64,000 nucleotides of DNA from Hyaloscypha bicolor E (GCF_002865645.1 NW_020194512.1:3017183-3081182); one strand, 5' to 3'. Counted from the first letter of the stretch, positions 13,001-31,812 are shown. The notes: generated by a model from the letters alone, not told the origin. Made by a program: numbers and translations.

Positions 13001-16000
13001 ATATTATTAGCTTCTAAAAGTTCAGGTTTATAGCTATATAATAGAAAGCTTAGCAGATATCTAATTTAGTATAGATTTTAGCTTTAGATAATTAATTTAA
13101 AGTCTTATTAATAAGTAAAAGGAAATATTAATTCTTTTAGATAATATTATTTAAATAGTAGAAATTAATATAGAAATATAAACCTCTATTTACTTTCTTT
13201 ATAAAAAGAACTAATAAAGTAAAGGAAGCCTAACTAGCTTTAATAAAGCCTTTAGCCAGATTATCTTTCAAGAAATACTTAATTTCTAGAAGCTCTTAAA
13301 TAGACTATTATTAGAGGAATTAATATCTAATACTTTTAGTTTCCTTTAGGCCTTTAATCTAAATCTTATAATTATATAGTTTATAGAAAGAAAAGATATT
13401 AGATTTCTTCTTAGAGAAAATAAAGATATATTTCTTAAGTTCTGGAAATAATATCTTTTATAGCTACTAAAGCTTTATTTTTTCCGGTTATTAATTCTCT
13501 AGGCCAGAAATAGCTTCTCTTTTTCGAGCTTTAAGCTCTTTATTAATCTTATAGATAGAGATTTAGCTAATAATATTATCTTTTCTTTTAGCTATATAGT
13601 TAAATACTATAGAGATAAAAATAGCTAGATTTAGTATTTACTCTTTATTAAGAATCTTTTTCTGCTTCTTTAGCTTTTATTTGGGTATTATATCTTAATT
13701 AGACTATAGAAGCTTCTTTTTTATAGTCTTATATAATTTCCTCTAATTATTCTAAAAGAAGAAAAACTACTTGAGAATAGAAGATTTCCAGAAATAGCTT
13801 ATAATAGAATCTTATTAATTAGTATCTTTTTAATACTTCTTATTAGATTACTTCTCTAGCTATTACTAAGAAATACTAATAATATAATTAAATTATATAT
13901 ATTTAAGCTTATTCTTTAGCTATATAAGCCTATATTTTCTATAGTTAACTAGAATATTAATATATACTACTTATTTTTTACTAAAAATAATATTATAATT
14001 TCTAAGGTTTAGAATAATTATAGATATATTAATACTTTATTTATTAATTAGAAGTAAGACTTCTATATATTTTTTAGTAAACTTAACTAGCTTTCTATTA
14101 AAACCGTATATAATATAGGATAAGAGAAGAAGTTATAGTTCTATTTCTAAGAATTACTTTATAAGCTAAATAAGCTTTATATTAATAAAAGTATAACTAT
14201 TAGCTCTAGTATTAATAAGGAAAAAAGACTTAATTCCTAATTCATTTATATTAATAATATAAGGCATTATAAGAGTATTTTCTTCTATTAAATAAGTCAA
14301 GTTAATCTTTACTAAATCTATACTATAAGCCTCTAAAGTAGAAACTTTCTTTAGAAATACTTGTTTTCCGGTTCTATACTAGAATTAGAGTTTAAATTCT
14401 CCGAATATTTCGCTAGAATAATATATTCCGGTAGAATAAGAATTAAGTCTAGCTTAATTCTAGAAAGAGCTATTTTGGTTTCCTTATTATATAGAAATAG
14501 ATAGTATCTAGTATAGTAGCCAAACTCGTTATAATTAAAGTATTTAATAATTAAGAGATTCTTAGTTTTTATAGAATATTACTTATATTTATAAGGAAAT
14601 ATATATTTAATAAAAGTAGTTAATATAGGCTCTTTAGGCTCTTTCTTAAAAATATACTTCTTAGAAGTATATAGGAATATAATACTAGAAATAAACTTAG
14701 CTAAAATAGCTTCTGCTTTTTTATATTTCTTAGTTTTCTTATATATAGCCTTAATTTACTAATTATTAATAGTATAGTACTAAGTAAAGCAGATAGTATT
14801 AATAGAAGAATTATTATAATATATATATACTAATTTCTAAAACTTTAGTAGAAGCTTCTTATTTAGTTTATACTTAATATCTTAAAGACTAATATTGCCT
14901 TTTATAGATAGTTATAAGAAGAGAATATAGAACTCCTGAAATACTTAACTAAAGTATATTTAAAGCTTACTAAAGTTATAATAAGTATTCTATATCTTAT
15001 TAGAATTAGAGTATAGCTTCTTTAGATAGAAATAGAACTCTAAGAGCTAATAGTACTAATTTGAACTATCTTTATTTATATAAGAATTAGTTAGGGCAAG
15101 AGTATTACTAATAAGTTTACTAGAAATATAGATAATCTTGAAATTCTCTAAAGAATACAAATTAGTATTTCCTTATAGCTTATTCTTAATTTGAACTAGC
15201 TAGTTATTAAAAATAATATAATTTCTAGTAAAGAGAGTTAGATCTGAGAGTTTAGTAATTCTAGTATTTCTAAAGGAAATATAAGATATAAGGAATTCTA
15301 GATAGAAATAAGTAAGAAATAGTTCGGAATTCTTTTAAGAGAAGTTTAGAGTAAATAAAGTAAATAGAATAGAAGTAGTTAGAGCTACTATAAGCCAATC
15401 TACTATAGCTATATAGTATTTGACTTTATTCTTAAGCTTAGTATTATAGAGCTTAGTATTCTCAAGAATAGCTTTATTATAACTATAGGTATTCTTATAT
15501 AAAATAGCTTTTTAGATATTTTTCCGGTAGCTCTTTATAATAATATTAATATCTGAGAGTAAAATATTAGATTTCTTAATCTATTTATATAACTCTCCGG
15601 TAATAATATAATTATTAGTTTCCAGAAGCTTTATAATAAAAGTAGAGAATTCTATTTCTATAGACTTATTTATAAATTCTCCAGAAATACTAACGGAATA
15701 TTTAATTCGGGAAAGGCCGCTAATAGAATAATCTAAACTAGTAGGAGCTTTACCGGAAGCCTTAGTAGAAGTTAATATAGTTTCTGATTATATAGTATTC
15801 TGGGAAGTTAATCTATTATACTTTTCCTTTATTATATTCTTTCTAGTAGTTTTATTACCGGTATATATATAGGGCCTATAAGGTTATAGGATAGAACTTA
15901 AGGATAATAGTTAGATTACTGGCCTATATATACCTATTACTCTAGAACTTAATTAAAAAGTAGCCTTTATTTAAAGTTCTTCGATTTTCGGGTTTTCGGA

Positions 16001-16209
16001 AGGTTTCTAATATATTACTAGTATATATTTATAAAGATATAAATATCTGATTTCTTTAAGGGTTCTAAAGCTTTTTGCTTTTATTATTCTAAAGTCTATT
16101 ACTTGTATTTCTGAAGTTCTATTATCTTAGTAATACCTATATTTCTAATAGTTCTAAATTAGTTTATTTGAAATCCTTTATAGAATTAAAGGAAATAAGT
16201 TTTAAATAC

Positions 16210-16513
16210 TATTACGGATATAGTATTTAGGGCTTAGAAAGCAAGGTAGAAAGTCCCTTATAAAGACGATTCAAAGCTAAGAAAGGGAAAACTAGAATAT
16301 AGGAGGCTATAAAAGAGTATATATATCTTATAGTATACTAGTTCCAAAGAGGCTTAGCCTTCTAAATATCTCTAGTATATTTCAAGCCTATTTCCCTAGT
16401 AAGGCGGCTGCGTTATATATATCTAGGAGGTAACGGGATATAAGTAACGGGATATAAGTAATAATATTAGCTAATTATATTAGCTAACGAGGTTAAAAGC
16501 TGAATTATAATAA
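16210..16513 (-). repeat. Gypsy copy 2, 5' LTR
   Basis: Closest partner of 9726-10056. It contains GGGCTTAGAAAGCAAGGTAG and GTAACGGGATATAAG landmarks. Confidence 0.75.
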
Positions 16514-18790
16514 TACTAATATTATATAAACCTCTAATTCTTTAATTATTTCTTATATAATAATTAAATTATTTCTAGAAATTATTATTAGCTAAATCTT
16601 ATTCTTATATAAATTAAATATATTTATATAATTCTTATTTATATAAGAAATAATATAGCTATTAGATATAGTTATAAAAATAATAGTTATATTTATATTT
16701 TTAAATATATTATTTTTCTAATAAATAATATATTAAATAAAATATTTATTTTCTATAATTATACTAATTATTAATACTAATTCGAGTAATATAAATATAA
16801 TAATAATTATAAAGTAATAAGTAATTCTTTCGGATTTTTTATTTTCCGAGTCTTATATTTAGCTCTTATAATTATTAATTCCGTTTCTTTTCTAAGATAT
16901 TAAAACCCGATTATTTCTGGTTCTTTTATTTCTCTATTAAACTTTTATATTTTATAGTTATTTCCTATTTCTTTTATAGCTATTTTAAATATCTCTAGTA
17001 TTTCTTTAAAGCTATAATAATTCTAGTCTAATACTTATAAATTAGATTTCCTTATATTATTTCTTTTAAATAAGAAAATAAATATTATAGTTTCTAATTT
17101 GAATTTCTAATTTCTGATTTTTAATTCTTTATTTTAAATATATTATTAAATATTTCTTTTTTTTCTATTATTTTATATTAAAACCTTTCTAATATTTATA
17201 ATATATTACTTTATTTAGATTATAGTAATATAAAATACGAAGCTAGTTTTAATTTTATATTTATATTCTTAAATAATAATAGTTTTCTAATATATATACT
17301 AAATAGTAATAATAATAATTCTTTAGCCTATATATTAAATAGCTATAATAATAATTTTCTAGCTTATATATTAAATAATTATAATAGTAATTCTCTAGTA
17401 TATTTTCTAAATAATTATAAAAGTAATATTCTAGTAAATCCGGAAAATTTAATATTAGCTATAACTTTATTAAATGTAATTCTAAATAAAGAGCTAATTC
17501 TAATAAATATAAACTATTATATTATATTTCTTAGCTTTTTTTTATTACTATTATTAACTTCTTATTATAATATTTATAGCTATATATTATTTCCTTACTA
17601 TTAATCTTTAATTATAGCTAACTAGTTTTTAGAAGTATTAGAAATTATAAATAAAAATATTTTTAATAGTAATTAAATTTATTCTGGATTTTCTAATATT
17701 TAATTCTTTTTTATAACTCGAAATTCTATATCTCGCTTTTTTTTTCAATCCGGTTTCTAATTCTATAAAATTTATTATTAATATAATAGAAATTACTTTT
17801 ATTAATTCTTTATTATTTCTCTATATAATTAATATTTCAGGCTTTTATTCTTATTATAATAATATTAAATAAAATATAATTCCTTTATATATTCTAAAAT
17901 AGTTTTAGAATAAGCTATTAATTTATTTTAATAAAATTACTATTATTTGAAAAATACTTAGAAAAATAGAATAATATATTAAAAATATATTAGCTAAATA
18001 TATTTAGGTTATAAATTAAAATAAAGCTTTTTATATAGCTAAAATAATAATAATACTAAAAAGAGCTTTATAATAGCTAAAAGATAATAATTTATTCTTT
18101 TCTTAAAACTTTCTTTAATATAAATATTTTAGCTATATTATATTTTAGAATAATAGAAATAATAATTATTAAATATTTATATAATATTAAAATAAGCTAT
18201 AATTCTTTAGAAATCTAAAAAAAGTATTAGTTTTTTATATTAAAACTATTTTTAGCTAAATATTTATAATTATAATAATATATATATAAGTTCTTATTAA
18301 TATATTAGTAATTAAGGTTTAAAATTTCTAAAAAATAAAATTATTCTAATAATTATTATAATATTATTATATATATTTAAATTTTAATTAAACTTAAATA
18401 TAATAATATTAGAAAATATAATTTTAAATTAATTTCTATATAGAATTTATTATATGAAATTAAACCCAAAATCTGAACTAGCTATATAAGATAGAATAAG
18501 GCATTATTTATTAAAACTTTTTAAATTATCTAATATTATATAATAGTAAATTATTTTATCTATAATTAAATTAATTATTATTAATAAATAATAAAACATA
18601 AAAGGAAATATTTTTAGGCTATTTTAATATCTCTTAATATTTAAAAAAAAAACTAGAATAAAGAGTAATTATTAAATATTAATCTAACTTGTTTTTACTA
18701 GAATATAAATATTAATATTATATAATCTTTTTAATAATTACTATATTTAAAAAAAATTAATACTAAAATTATAATTCCTGATTTAAAAAT
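16514..18790. other. Unassigned AT-rich DNA
   Basis: Strongly AT-rich, TpA-rich, with no open frame and no retroelement domain that I can recognise on either strand. It contains the 36-bp tandem repeat listed separately. Composition switches to normal GC at about 18,790. Confidence 0.5.
17265..17440. repeat. 36-bp tandem repeat, about 5 copies
   Basis: Five head-to-tail units begin with TTAAATA.T/G.ATAATAATA and end with TTCTCTAGCCTATATA-like sequence. Period ~36 bp, i.e. 12 codons. The translated + frame gives repeated LN..NNNSLAYI, which could be a decayed repeat protein or a plain satellite. Confidence 0.6.
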
Positions 18791-19154
18791 AAGCAAACGC
18801 TATACTAGCAGCTTTTATAGCACTCTTATATAAGGTAAGAATAAATATAAATAATAATTATATTAAATAATACTTTATATAATGCTTCAGGCTATGCTCC
18901 AGGGTCTTATTCACTAGAGAAAGCCCTGTAGAAATACACGATTCACTTCGCCCCAAAAAAAATTTTGCCTTAAGTAATAGAAATAAGACTTAGAACTCCC
19001 AGAATTAGTCCCCTGGCTAGTTTGTATTTGACACTATATGACCAAAGGAAATGCGAAGTAATACTGAATACAACGACCTCATATCAACAAAGTCCTATTA
19101 CATTCTGGATTCAGGCTGATGACAATAATGACCAGGACCTCATTAAGCACACCC

Positions 19155-20172
19155 TCAAGCTAACTCGTGCCTCACGCTCCTCGCCCCCCCCCTCCTCACT
19201 CCATCCAACTCCTGCACCTCCAAACTCGACAAGTTCCCATCCGCCATCATCTCCTGCGGCTGCATAACCGGGTTCGGCGTCTGCGGCCTATCCGTGTCTC
19301 CACCTAGACTTGTGTGGTGTCCATATCTTCCGCCACTATGGTATCCCGCGAAAGGGCCTTCTTTTGAGCCTAGATGTTGACATGTGGCTCTTTGTTGGCA
19401 TCTTCGGCGGAGGAAGAACAATCCAAGCAACCCTAGGATGGCGACACCGGCGATGGTAACTCCGATACCGATTCCGGCTTGTGTGACTCTGCTGAGCCCT
19501 GAACTACCACCATTATTACTACTCGAACTCGACGACTGCGTAGCTGAGGATGTATGAGTTGTAGTATTACTCATGCTAGTACTCATGCTGGTACTCGTGC
19601 TAGTACTCGTGCTAGTGCTTGCGCTCGTCGAGCTCGCTGCCGTCTGCACCACACTTGGTACCATGTATGTTGCAACGAGCGCACTTGGCGCTGGGGCCTG
19701 GAAACTCTCTGTAGTTGGATCATCGCAATGGATTGTACCGTTTGTTTGCCCGCAGCAGTGCCAGTTACTGGTCGTTTGGTTGTAGACGACGTCTGAGGGG
19801 TCGAGGTCTGTACAGGCGGGATTGCAGGCCGGTGCGTTGAAGGACTCGTCGGTGCAGCCGCCCATGTAGTATCGAGAGACGACGGAGGGAGGAGGTGGCT
19901 CGGGACGTGTGTAGTGGCAGAGGCCGTCTGCCAGGCATGTATCGCCAATTTCGCAGCAGGAGGAGAAATTCTGGATGAGATGTTAGGGGGGTTGACGAGG
20001 ATGGGGAGGAGGTGCTGACGCCATTGGGAGCAACAACACCACATGGGTGGCCGCTAGAGGTCTTTATTTCGTTGTCACTTTTGTAGTAACATTGTGTTGC
20101 TAATACGTTCTGTGCGTATGTAGTTTGGGCACCCAGTGCCAGGACAGTCGCCATTGCGGGTATTGAATACAT
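19155..20172 (-). CDS. Secreted/single-pass Cys-rich membrane protein (two exons)
   Basis: Predicted 316 residues from exons 20038-20172 and 19155-19970. The 67-nt intron has CTAAC nine bases before its CAG end; the donor is a less usual GTTGTT, chosen because it keeps phase and joins two Cys-rich segments. The order is a signal peptide (~1-21, ending TYAQ), a Cys-rich ectodomain to ~130 (CYY, SCCEIGDTCLADGLC, NWHCCGQ), a long Ser/Thr-rich stalk (~145-205) likely O-glycosylated, one membrane span (~210-232) ended by RRR, and a Gly/Pro-rich cytosolic tail. This is the layout of fungal wall-sensor-like or surface proteins. No enzyme domain was recognised. An upstream ATG at 20203-20205 would add 11 polar residues; I prefer 20172 because the signal peptide then starts at the N terminus. 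It sits alone between two RIP-degraded blocks. Confidence 0.75.
19560..19632. repeat. 12-bp tandem repeat inside the Ser/Thr stalk
   Basis: Units of TGCTAGTACTCG/TGCTGGTACTCA in tandem encode alternating Ser-Thr on the - strand, a likely site of repeat-number variation in stalk length. Confidence 0.65.
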
Positions 20173-20205
20173 AGTGACTGTTTGCCTTGAATCTTCTCTT
20201 TTCAA

Positions 20206-20776
20206 TTCAGAGGAAATAGCAAGGAGAAATGATCGATCTCATACACTTGATAAGGGTTGATGTTGCTCCTTGTCCACGATAAAATGATGAAGTTCAAGAG
20301 ACGAACTATAGTAAGTTAGTGTGGAAGCTTGAACATCACACTTGCGGGACACGTCTTTATTAATTTAAGGCTTAATTTAACCTTGCCAGGCTGCCCTCTA
20401 TCCTGGACCTGCTCCATGTCGTGCTGTGCGTCCCATTTAGCCTCGATCGCTATTCCTTGACACTGAGTGAATCCTGGGATAGTATCAGTCTTGATCCTTT
20501 TCCATCCTACGATACTTATTTTCGTCTGTATCCAATCATACGAGCTTTAGGGAACAGCTCCCTATTTAACTCAGTGGATTTGAAGGGTAGGATGTGACGG
20601 GTGCCAAAATTCAGGAGAATAAGTTTTGGAATAGTAAGGTCTGCTCGAGTTGTACAAGGATGTGAAACGAACAATAAAACTTAATATTCTTAGAGATGGC
20701 AGTTCCAAGGTTGCGACGATAATGCATCAAGGTGTTTGCCACAACACCCACTCTCCTAAATGTACTGAGGCCATTA
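20206..20776. other. Intergenic, normal GC
   Basis: Upstream region of the Cys-rich membrane protein gene. No gene seen; small frames here are not convincing. The last ~18 bases (TACTGAGGCCAT) look like the outer part of the repeat that continues after the Fot1-like insertion at 23,110. Confidence 0.4.
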
Positions 20777-20843
20777 ATAGTCGGACTTAACGTCACGACT
20801 AAAGGGGCCCCACCCTTTAGTCGGGGAAAGCGAGATGGCCCGC
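20777..20843 (+). repeat. Left terminal inverted repeat of the Fot1-like element
   Basis: Matches the reverse complement of ~23,023-23,107. It contains an internal palindrome at 20797-20822 (GACTAAAGGG ... CCCTTTAGTC). Confidence 0.8.
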
Positions 20844-23022
20844 GCCAAACCAAAATTACTATGTGACTATAGACAATTATATTATACCATATAATAGATA
20901 AACCTCTATTTTATATGTAATTAAGAATATAACCTTTTATTACTCTAATACTACGAAATCTGCATTTTGAGCTATTAAATTAGTTAATATTACTAATTTA
21001 AATAATACAGAATATAGAATTACTTCTTTTTTACTAACTCTATTATTTATATTCTCTCTTGGTTTCTCTATCTCCTTATCTAATCCCTCGGTTTCCTCTA
21101 ATATTGCCCTTATATATAATTAACTAAAAGGGTTCTCTTTTGCCCGGTAAGCTTATTTAGATATAAGTATTATCGGATTAATAGAGATATTTATAAAAAT
21201 TATAGGATTTTTAACTTATATATAATTAAATTCAGTTTGCTTCTTAGTAACTATATTATAGAGTAATTAGTACTTGATTTAAATAGCTTTAAGCTCGAAT
21301 TCCGTAGGTTTATTCTGGGAATTACAAATTAGTATTAGAAGTTCGAAAGAAATAATTATATTAATTCCAAGAATCTATTTCTTTATTTATATTTCTAATT
21401 CTTTTACTTTCTTTTTTCTCTTTCTCTTTATTACTTATATAGCGATTTCGATTCTTTTAAGAGCTTTTCTCTTAGCTAATTCGGCTTTTATAAGCTATTT
21501 CTTTGCCTTTTTAAACTTCTTCTCTATTACCTTTCTTATTTTAAATTTTTTTTTTACTAGAGTATTAAATTTATTTATTTATTTCCTTTTTTAAAAACTG
21601 AGTTATATATTTAGCTTAGTCTTATACTAATTAATCTATATTTTATAAGAGTTCTAAATATCTATTTCTTATAAACTTTTAAGTATTAGGTAATTTTTAA
21701 TAGCCTTAATTATAATTATATATTTCTTATAAAAGAAAAAGCTTAAAATATCTAGAATTTTATTATTAAGGTTATTAAGTTATAAAACGTATTTATTATA
21801 TAAAAATATAAGTTTTAGAAATATAAGTAATTAGTATATTTCTTCTAATTTATAAATAAAAGCAGATATAGAAATTAATAGGTTTTTAGCTTCTAATTTA
21901 ATAATTAAATTAGAACTAAATTCCAGATTTTCTAAGCTAGTATCTTTTCTTTTCTTTTTACTATATTTTTTAAGTTTTCTCTATATTATTTTAAAGCTAA
22001 TAGGCCAAATTCCTATATTTTAAAAAATATATTAAATTATATAAGTTATAAATATTTTCTTTTATATTTCAGGGAAATTATAAAAGAAATACTAAATATT
22101 ATATTTATAATATTAATTTATTAGTAATATTTCTATTTTTTAAAAATACTAATATTATATAATTAAAGGAAATATATTTAGTAAAAAGGAAATTATATAA
22201 TTTATATCTTATTATATATAGCTTTTAAAATAAAATTATTTGCTTAATAATAAATTACTTTATTAATTAAAAGAATATATTATTTCTTATTAGGCCTATA
22301 ATTATTATATTTAATAAAATAATTTAGCTAAATTATATAGATTTCCTCGTTTATATATCTTATAAAAGAAACTATAATAATCTTATAACTAGTTATATTT
22401 TTATAGAACTAGAAAACTATAATTATAGCTCTAAATATAATTATTACTAGAGGAATTATTTTATTATTTATAGATATATATTTTATTATTATAAAAAATA
22501 TATAATTCTCTAGTATTCCTATATATATTTCCTTAATTCTAATTAATATAATTACTTTCTCTTTTATAAATATATAAATATAAGCTTTTTCTTATTTATA
22601 TTATATATTTAATTTCTGTAATATATACTAGTTTATTCTAATATAGAATAGTATTCGATTTTAAACTATTTATAAAAGCTTTATTTTAATTATATAAAGT
22701 TCTAAAATATTTTTCAATTATATATTATTTGCTTAATAGCTTCTTATTTTTTATTAATTATATATAATATTATATACTAATCTAAATATAGGATTTTATT
22801 TTACTTTCTTTATTATAATATTTTTTTCTATTCTTTTTTAGGAATTAAATAGTCTTATAAAGCTTATTTTTTCTGGTATATATATAGAAGTATATATTTG
22901 GATAGGCTATTCAGGCGAGCTATTGCGATTAAATTAGATAAATTTTTGGGGCTAGTAGTATACAAATTAATTAATTTTTACTCTAGGAATTCTATATAAA
23001 TTAAAAATCTATGCGTTTTGAT

Positions 23023-23107
23023 ACGGGCCATCTCACTTTTGCGGGCCAACTCGCTTTCCCCGACTAAAGAGTGGGGCCCCTTTAGTCGTGACATTAAGTC
23101 TGACTAT
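23023..23107 (-). repeat. Right terminal inverted repeat of the Fot1-like element
   Basis: Inverted copy of 20777-20843. It carries an extra ~16 bp (a second GGCCCGC/GGCCATCTC stretch) on its inner side. TA follows at 23108-23109. Confidence 0.8.
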
Positions 23108-23109
23108 TA

Positions 23110-29401
<6,292 letters not shown>

Positions 29402-30449
29402 TGCATAGCAACTGCAGGCTAGTCACTTACGTAACTATATATACTGTATTTAGCTCTGGCCATCCGTGCCCACACCTCTCTTCCGGAGATATCTGAATAT
29501 ATTATAATACAACTGCATTAAATACAACAAGTGGTAGCAATGCCTTTTGATTAGACCTCTTAATTAAGCGTTCTATTTAATAAACAAATCGATTTCCAGT
29601 TATCGCCATCCGTATAATAATTATCGTCTGAATCGGACTCGCCCGTTATAGCGACCGATACTGCCCTCCCGACGCTTCCGCACTATATAAACGACTGTCA
29701 AATCGGAATATGGCTTATGCAAACGTTGCAATAGCCCCTTCTCCTCGTCCTCGATTCGTCTTGGACGAACGCCTTGTTCAAGAGCTTGCAGACACTCTCT
29801 GTAATGCTGTCCGCAAAGCTCTGGACGACTGCTTCCGCAATGGCCGTCAGTCGGTAACGCCATTGATTCCTCTGGCTCCTGCAGAGCCTTTATCGACTCC
29901 TTCGCCTCCTAAGGAACTTTCATCGCCTTGCTCTTCTGCAATCGAACCTCCTGCCGATAAATCGAGCTCCTGCGGTATCGACTGCTCTTCTGTCAATGAG
30001 CCCTCTTCTCAACCTGATATTACTATATACTCTATATAGCCTCGACTGCCCTTCTGCCGTCTTTATATACAGACGGTCCCTCTTCTTTTCTTCTATACTT
30101 CTAGCACCTCAATTTTATATATATTATAGTACTTGGACAGGTCTTGGGCTTCTGGAAGCTTGGTTACTAGTCTTAGGCTAGCTAGCTTAGTAGACTTTAA
30201 AGATATTAGATAAGATATAATAGAATTACTGGATTAGAATAGAAATACTAGCTAAGACTGCGTTTTTAAACAAATTAGCTATTAAGAATACTAGCAGATA
30301 TCTCTTTTAAGCAGATATATATTATATAATAATTACAGGCTAGTTACTTATATAACTATATATATTATATTTAGTTCTAGCTATTTATATCTATTTCTCT
30401 TTTTCGAAAATATCTAATTATATTATAATATAATTATATTAATATAATA
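29402..30449 (+). mobile_element. TRIM-like non-autonomous LTR element, copy A
   Basis: ~128-bp direct terminal repeats (29402-29529 and ~30323-30449) flank a ~790-bp interior. The left LTR starts TGCATAGC and ends TACAACA, i.e. TG...CA. Two bases inside it lies TGGTAGCAATGCC, a plausible primer-binding site. There is no gag, pol or integrase, so it would depend on another element. The interior keeps far more GC than the AT-rich surroundings. A second copy lies at 39,216-40,268. The retroelement interpretation rests on the TG/CA ends, the repeats and the PBS. Confidence 0.75.
29710..30039 (+). CDS. Small open frame inside TRIM-like copy A, possibly not a gene
   Basis: An ATG-to-stop frame of 109 residues in the element interior: an N-terminal helix-like part with LDERLVQELADTL and VRKALDDC, then a Pro/Ser-rich tail (PLAPAEPLSTPSPPKEL). 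The corresponding sequence in copy B starts with the same ATG (39,539) but hits stops soon after LDERL. No recognised family. It may be a relic of gag, a captured host fragment, or chance survival in a GC-richer segment. Whether it is expressed cannot be judged. Confidence 0.35.
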   Translation: MAYANVAIAPSPRPRFVLDERLVQELADTLCNAVRKALDDCFRNGRQSVTPLIPLAPAEPLSTPSPPKELSSPCSSAIEPPADKSSSCGIDCSSVNEPSSQPDITIYSI

Positions 30450-31511
30450 TTATATATTATTTAAGAATTTTATTTTATATAATAATAATATTATATTTAT
30501 TAATTAATTTCTTAAACTTTTCTAATATTAGTAATTATTCTAAAGCTATATATATTCGAATTATATATTAAAGCTAGTAATAAATTTAAATATATAATTA
30601 ATTACTATTTTTATTAATATTTTTTATATAAATATTAGTTATATTTATATTATAAAATATAAGCTTTTAATAATATTATTCTAGTATTTCTTTTAATAAA
30701 AACTTATTAATATTTATATTAATATATAAATAAACTATTAATATAAAATTATATAAAATTATATAAAATTATATAAAATTATATTATTTATTTTAAATTA
30801 AATAATTATTAAGAATTATATTATAAAACTTTATATTTATAAAATAATTTTAGTATTATATTTTGCCTAGAGGCCTTATATATAGTAAATAGTTTACTAG
30901 CTATTATATTAGACCTAGATTTGTTTTTTTTATTTTATAAATTTATATATTTTATTTTAAATTTATTATATATAAAATACTAATAAAATAATCTAGTTTT
31001 ATAAATATTAATAATTATAATTCCCGGTAAAAATTAATTCCTAAAAATAGTTCTATATATATTAATTAGAATTAATTATATAATTTAATATAATAATACT
31101 AGATCTAGTAGCTTTAGTAAAAAATAATATAATTATTAGTATTTAATATTTTCTTTTAATAATAATAAAAATAAAAAGCAAATATAGAAAAATAGAATTA
31201 TTTATATATTATTAATATAGCTAGCTTTTTTAAAGCTTCTATTACTAAAATTTAATTTACTAATCTTTAGTACTTTTCCTAAAAATAAAATAATTCTTTA
31301 TATATATAATTAATAAATTAGCTATTTATAAAAATATAAAATATATTTTAATAACAAGAAAAAGTTTAAAGCCTTAATTAGCCTTAAAGAAATAAGAGTA
31401 ATAATATGAAATATATAATAGTAGGATATTATATAAATAATTAAAATAAAAAGTAAAATATAAAATAAAATATAAAATAAAATATAAAAGTATAATTAAT
31501 TTCAAGAACTA
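30450..31511. other. AT-rich spacer
   Basis: No coding signal. It has an 11-bp tandem repeat of TATAAAATTA type at ~30,741-30,785 and (TAAAATA)n runs at ~31,445-31,490. Confidence 0.5.
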
Positions 31512-31812
31512 ATTTATAATAGATATATATAATAGTATATAAATAGATATTAGATATTATAGATCTAGTTTTCTATTTTAGATAAAGCTTATAATCGGAA
31601 TTATATAAATTATATAGGGTTTTCTAATTAAGTAAAGGGCTTTATATATTTGGCTAAATACTAGAAAATATATAAGGAGATACTTCTAGCTTTAAAAGAA
31701 GTATTAATTAGTCTTTATTAGAATTAATTCTTGGAATTAATTATATTTATAAGTATTACTCTATAGTTTACTTATTTTAATTATTTATATATTATTCTAC
31801 TATTATATATCT
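31512..31812 (+). repeat. Chromovirus 5' LTR
   Basis: Direct repeat of 38,196-38,497; shared landmark ATAAAGCTTATAATCGGAAT. Confidence 0.75.

Larger units (their letters stand above)
9726..16513 (-). mobile_element. RIP-degraded Ty3/gypsy LTR retrotransposon, full length (copy 2)
   Basis: Two direct ~300-330 bp LTRs (9726-10056 and 16210-16513) flank an interior that reads on the - strand. The reverse complement of ~12,700-13,260 gives a gypsy RT: LFIKKVNRGLYFYINFYYLN, then LSKAKIYTKLDI and FYIVYFNNILIYL in place of the YLDD box. The stretch 10,200-12,000 is the reverse complement of 60-2,700 in copy 1 (RNase H, integrase, tail). Protease and gag should lie at ~13,900-15,900 by the usual order, but I cannot pick out their motifs. 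Aspartates of the YLDD box are mutated to asparagine codons, as RIP would do. The total of ~6.8 kb is normal for the group. Confidence 0.85.
20777..23107 (-). mobile_element. Tc1/mariner (Fot1/pogo-like) DNA transposon, RIP-degraded inside
   Basis: A 2,331-bp element flanked by TA duplications (20775-20776, 23108-23109). Terminal inverted repeats of ~66 bp begin ATAGTC[G/A]GACTTAA and differ mostly by transitions. The interior is AT-rich with a broken transposase on the - strand: the reverse complement of ~21,950-22,020 reads GIWPIS, the GIWP/GLxP motif typical of the region after the catalytic domain in Fot1/pogo transposases, followed by a Lys/Arg-rich tail. The upstream DDE motifs cannot be read with certainty. 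The TIRs keep high GC while the interior does not. Confidence 0.8.

Noticed and set aside
19022..19267. 81-codon + strand frame
   Set aside because: Antisense to the C terminus of the Cys-rich membrane protein; its Pro/Ser-rich end mirrors the other strand.
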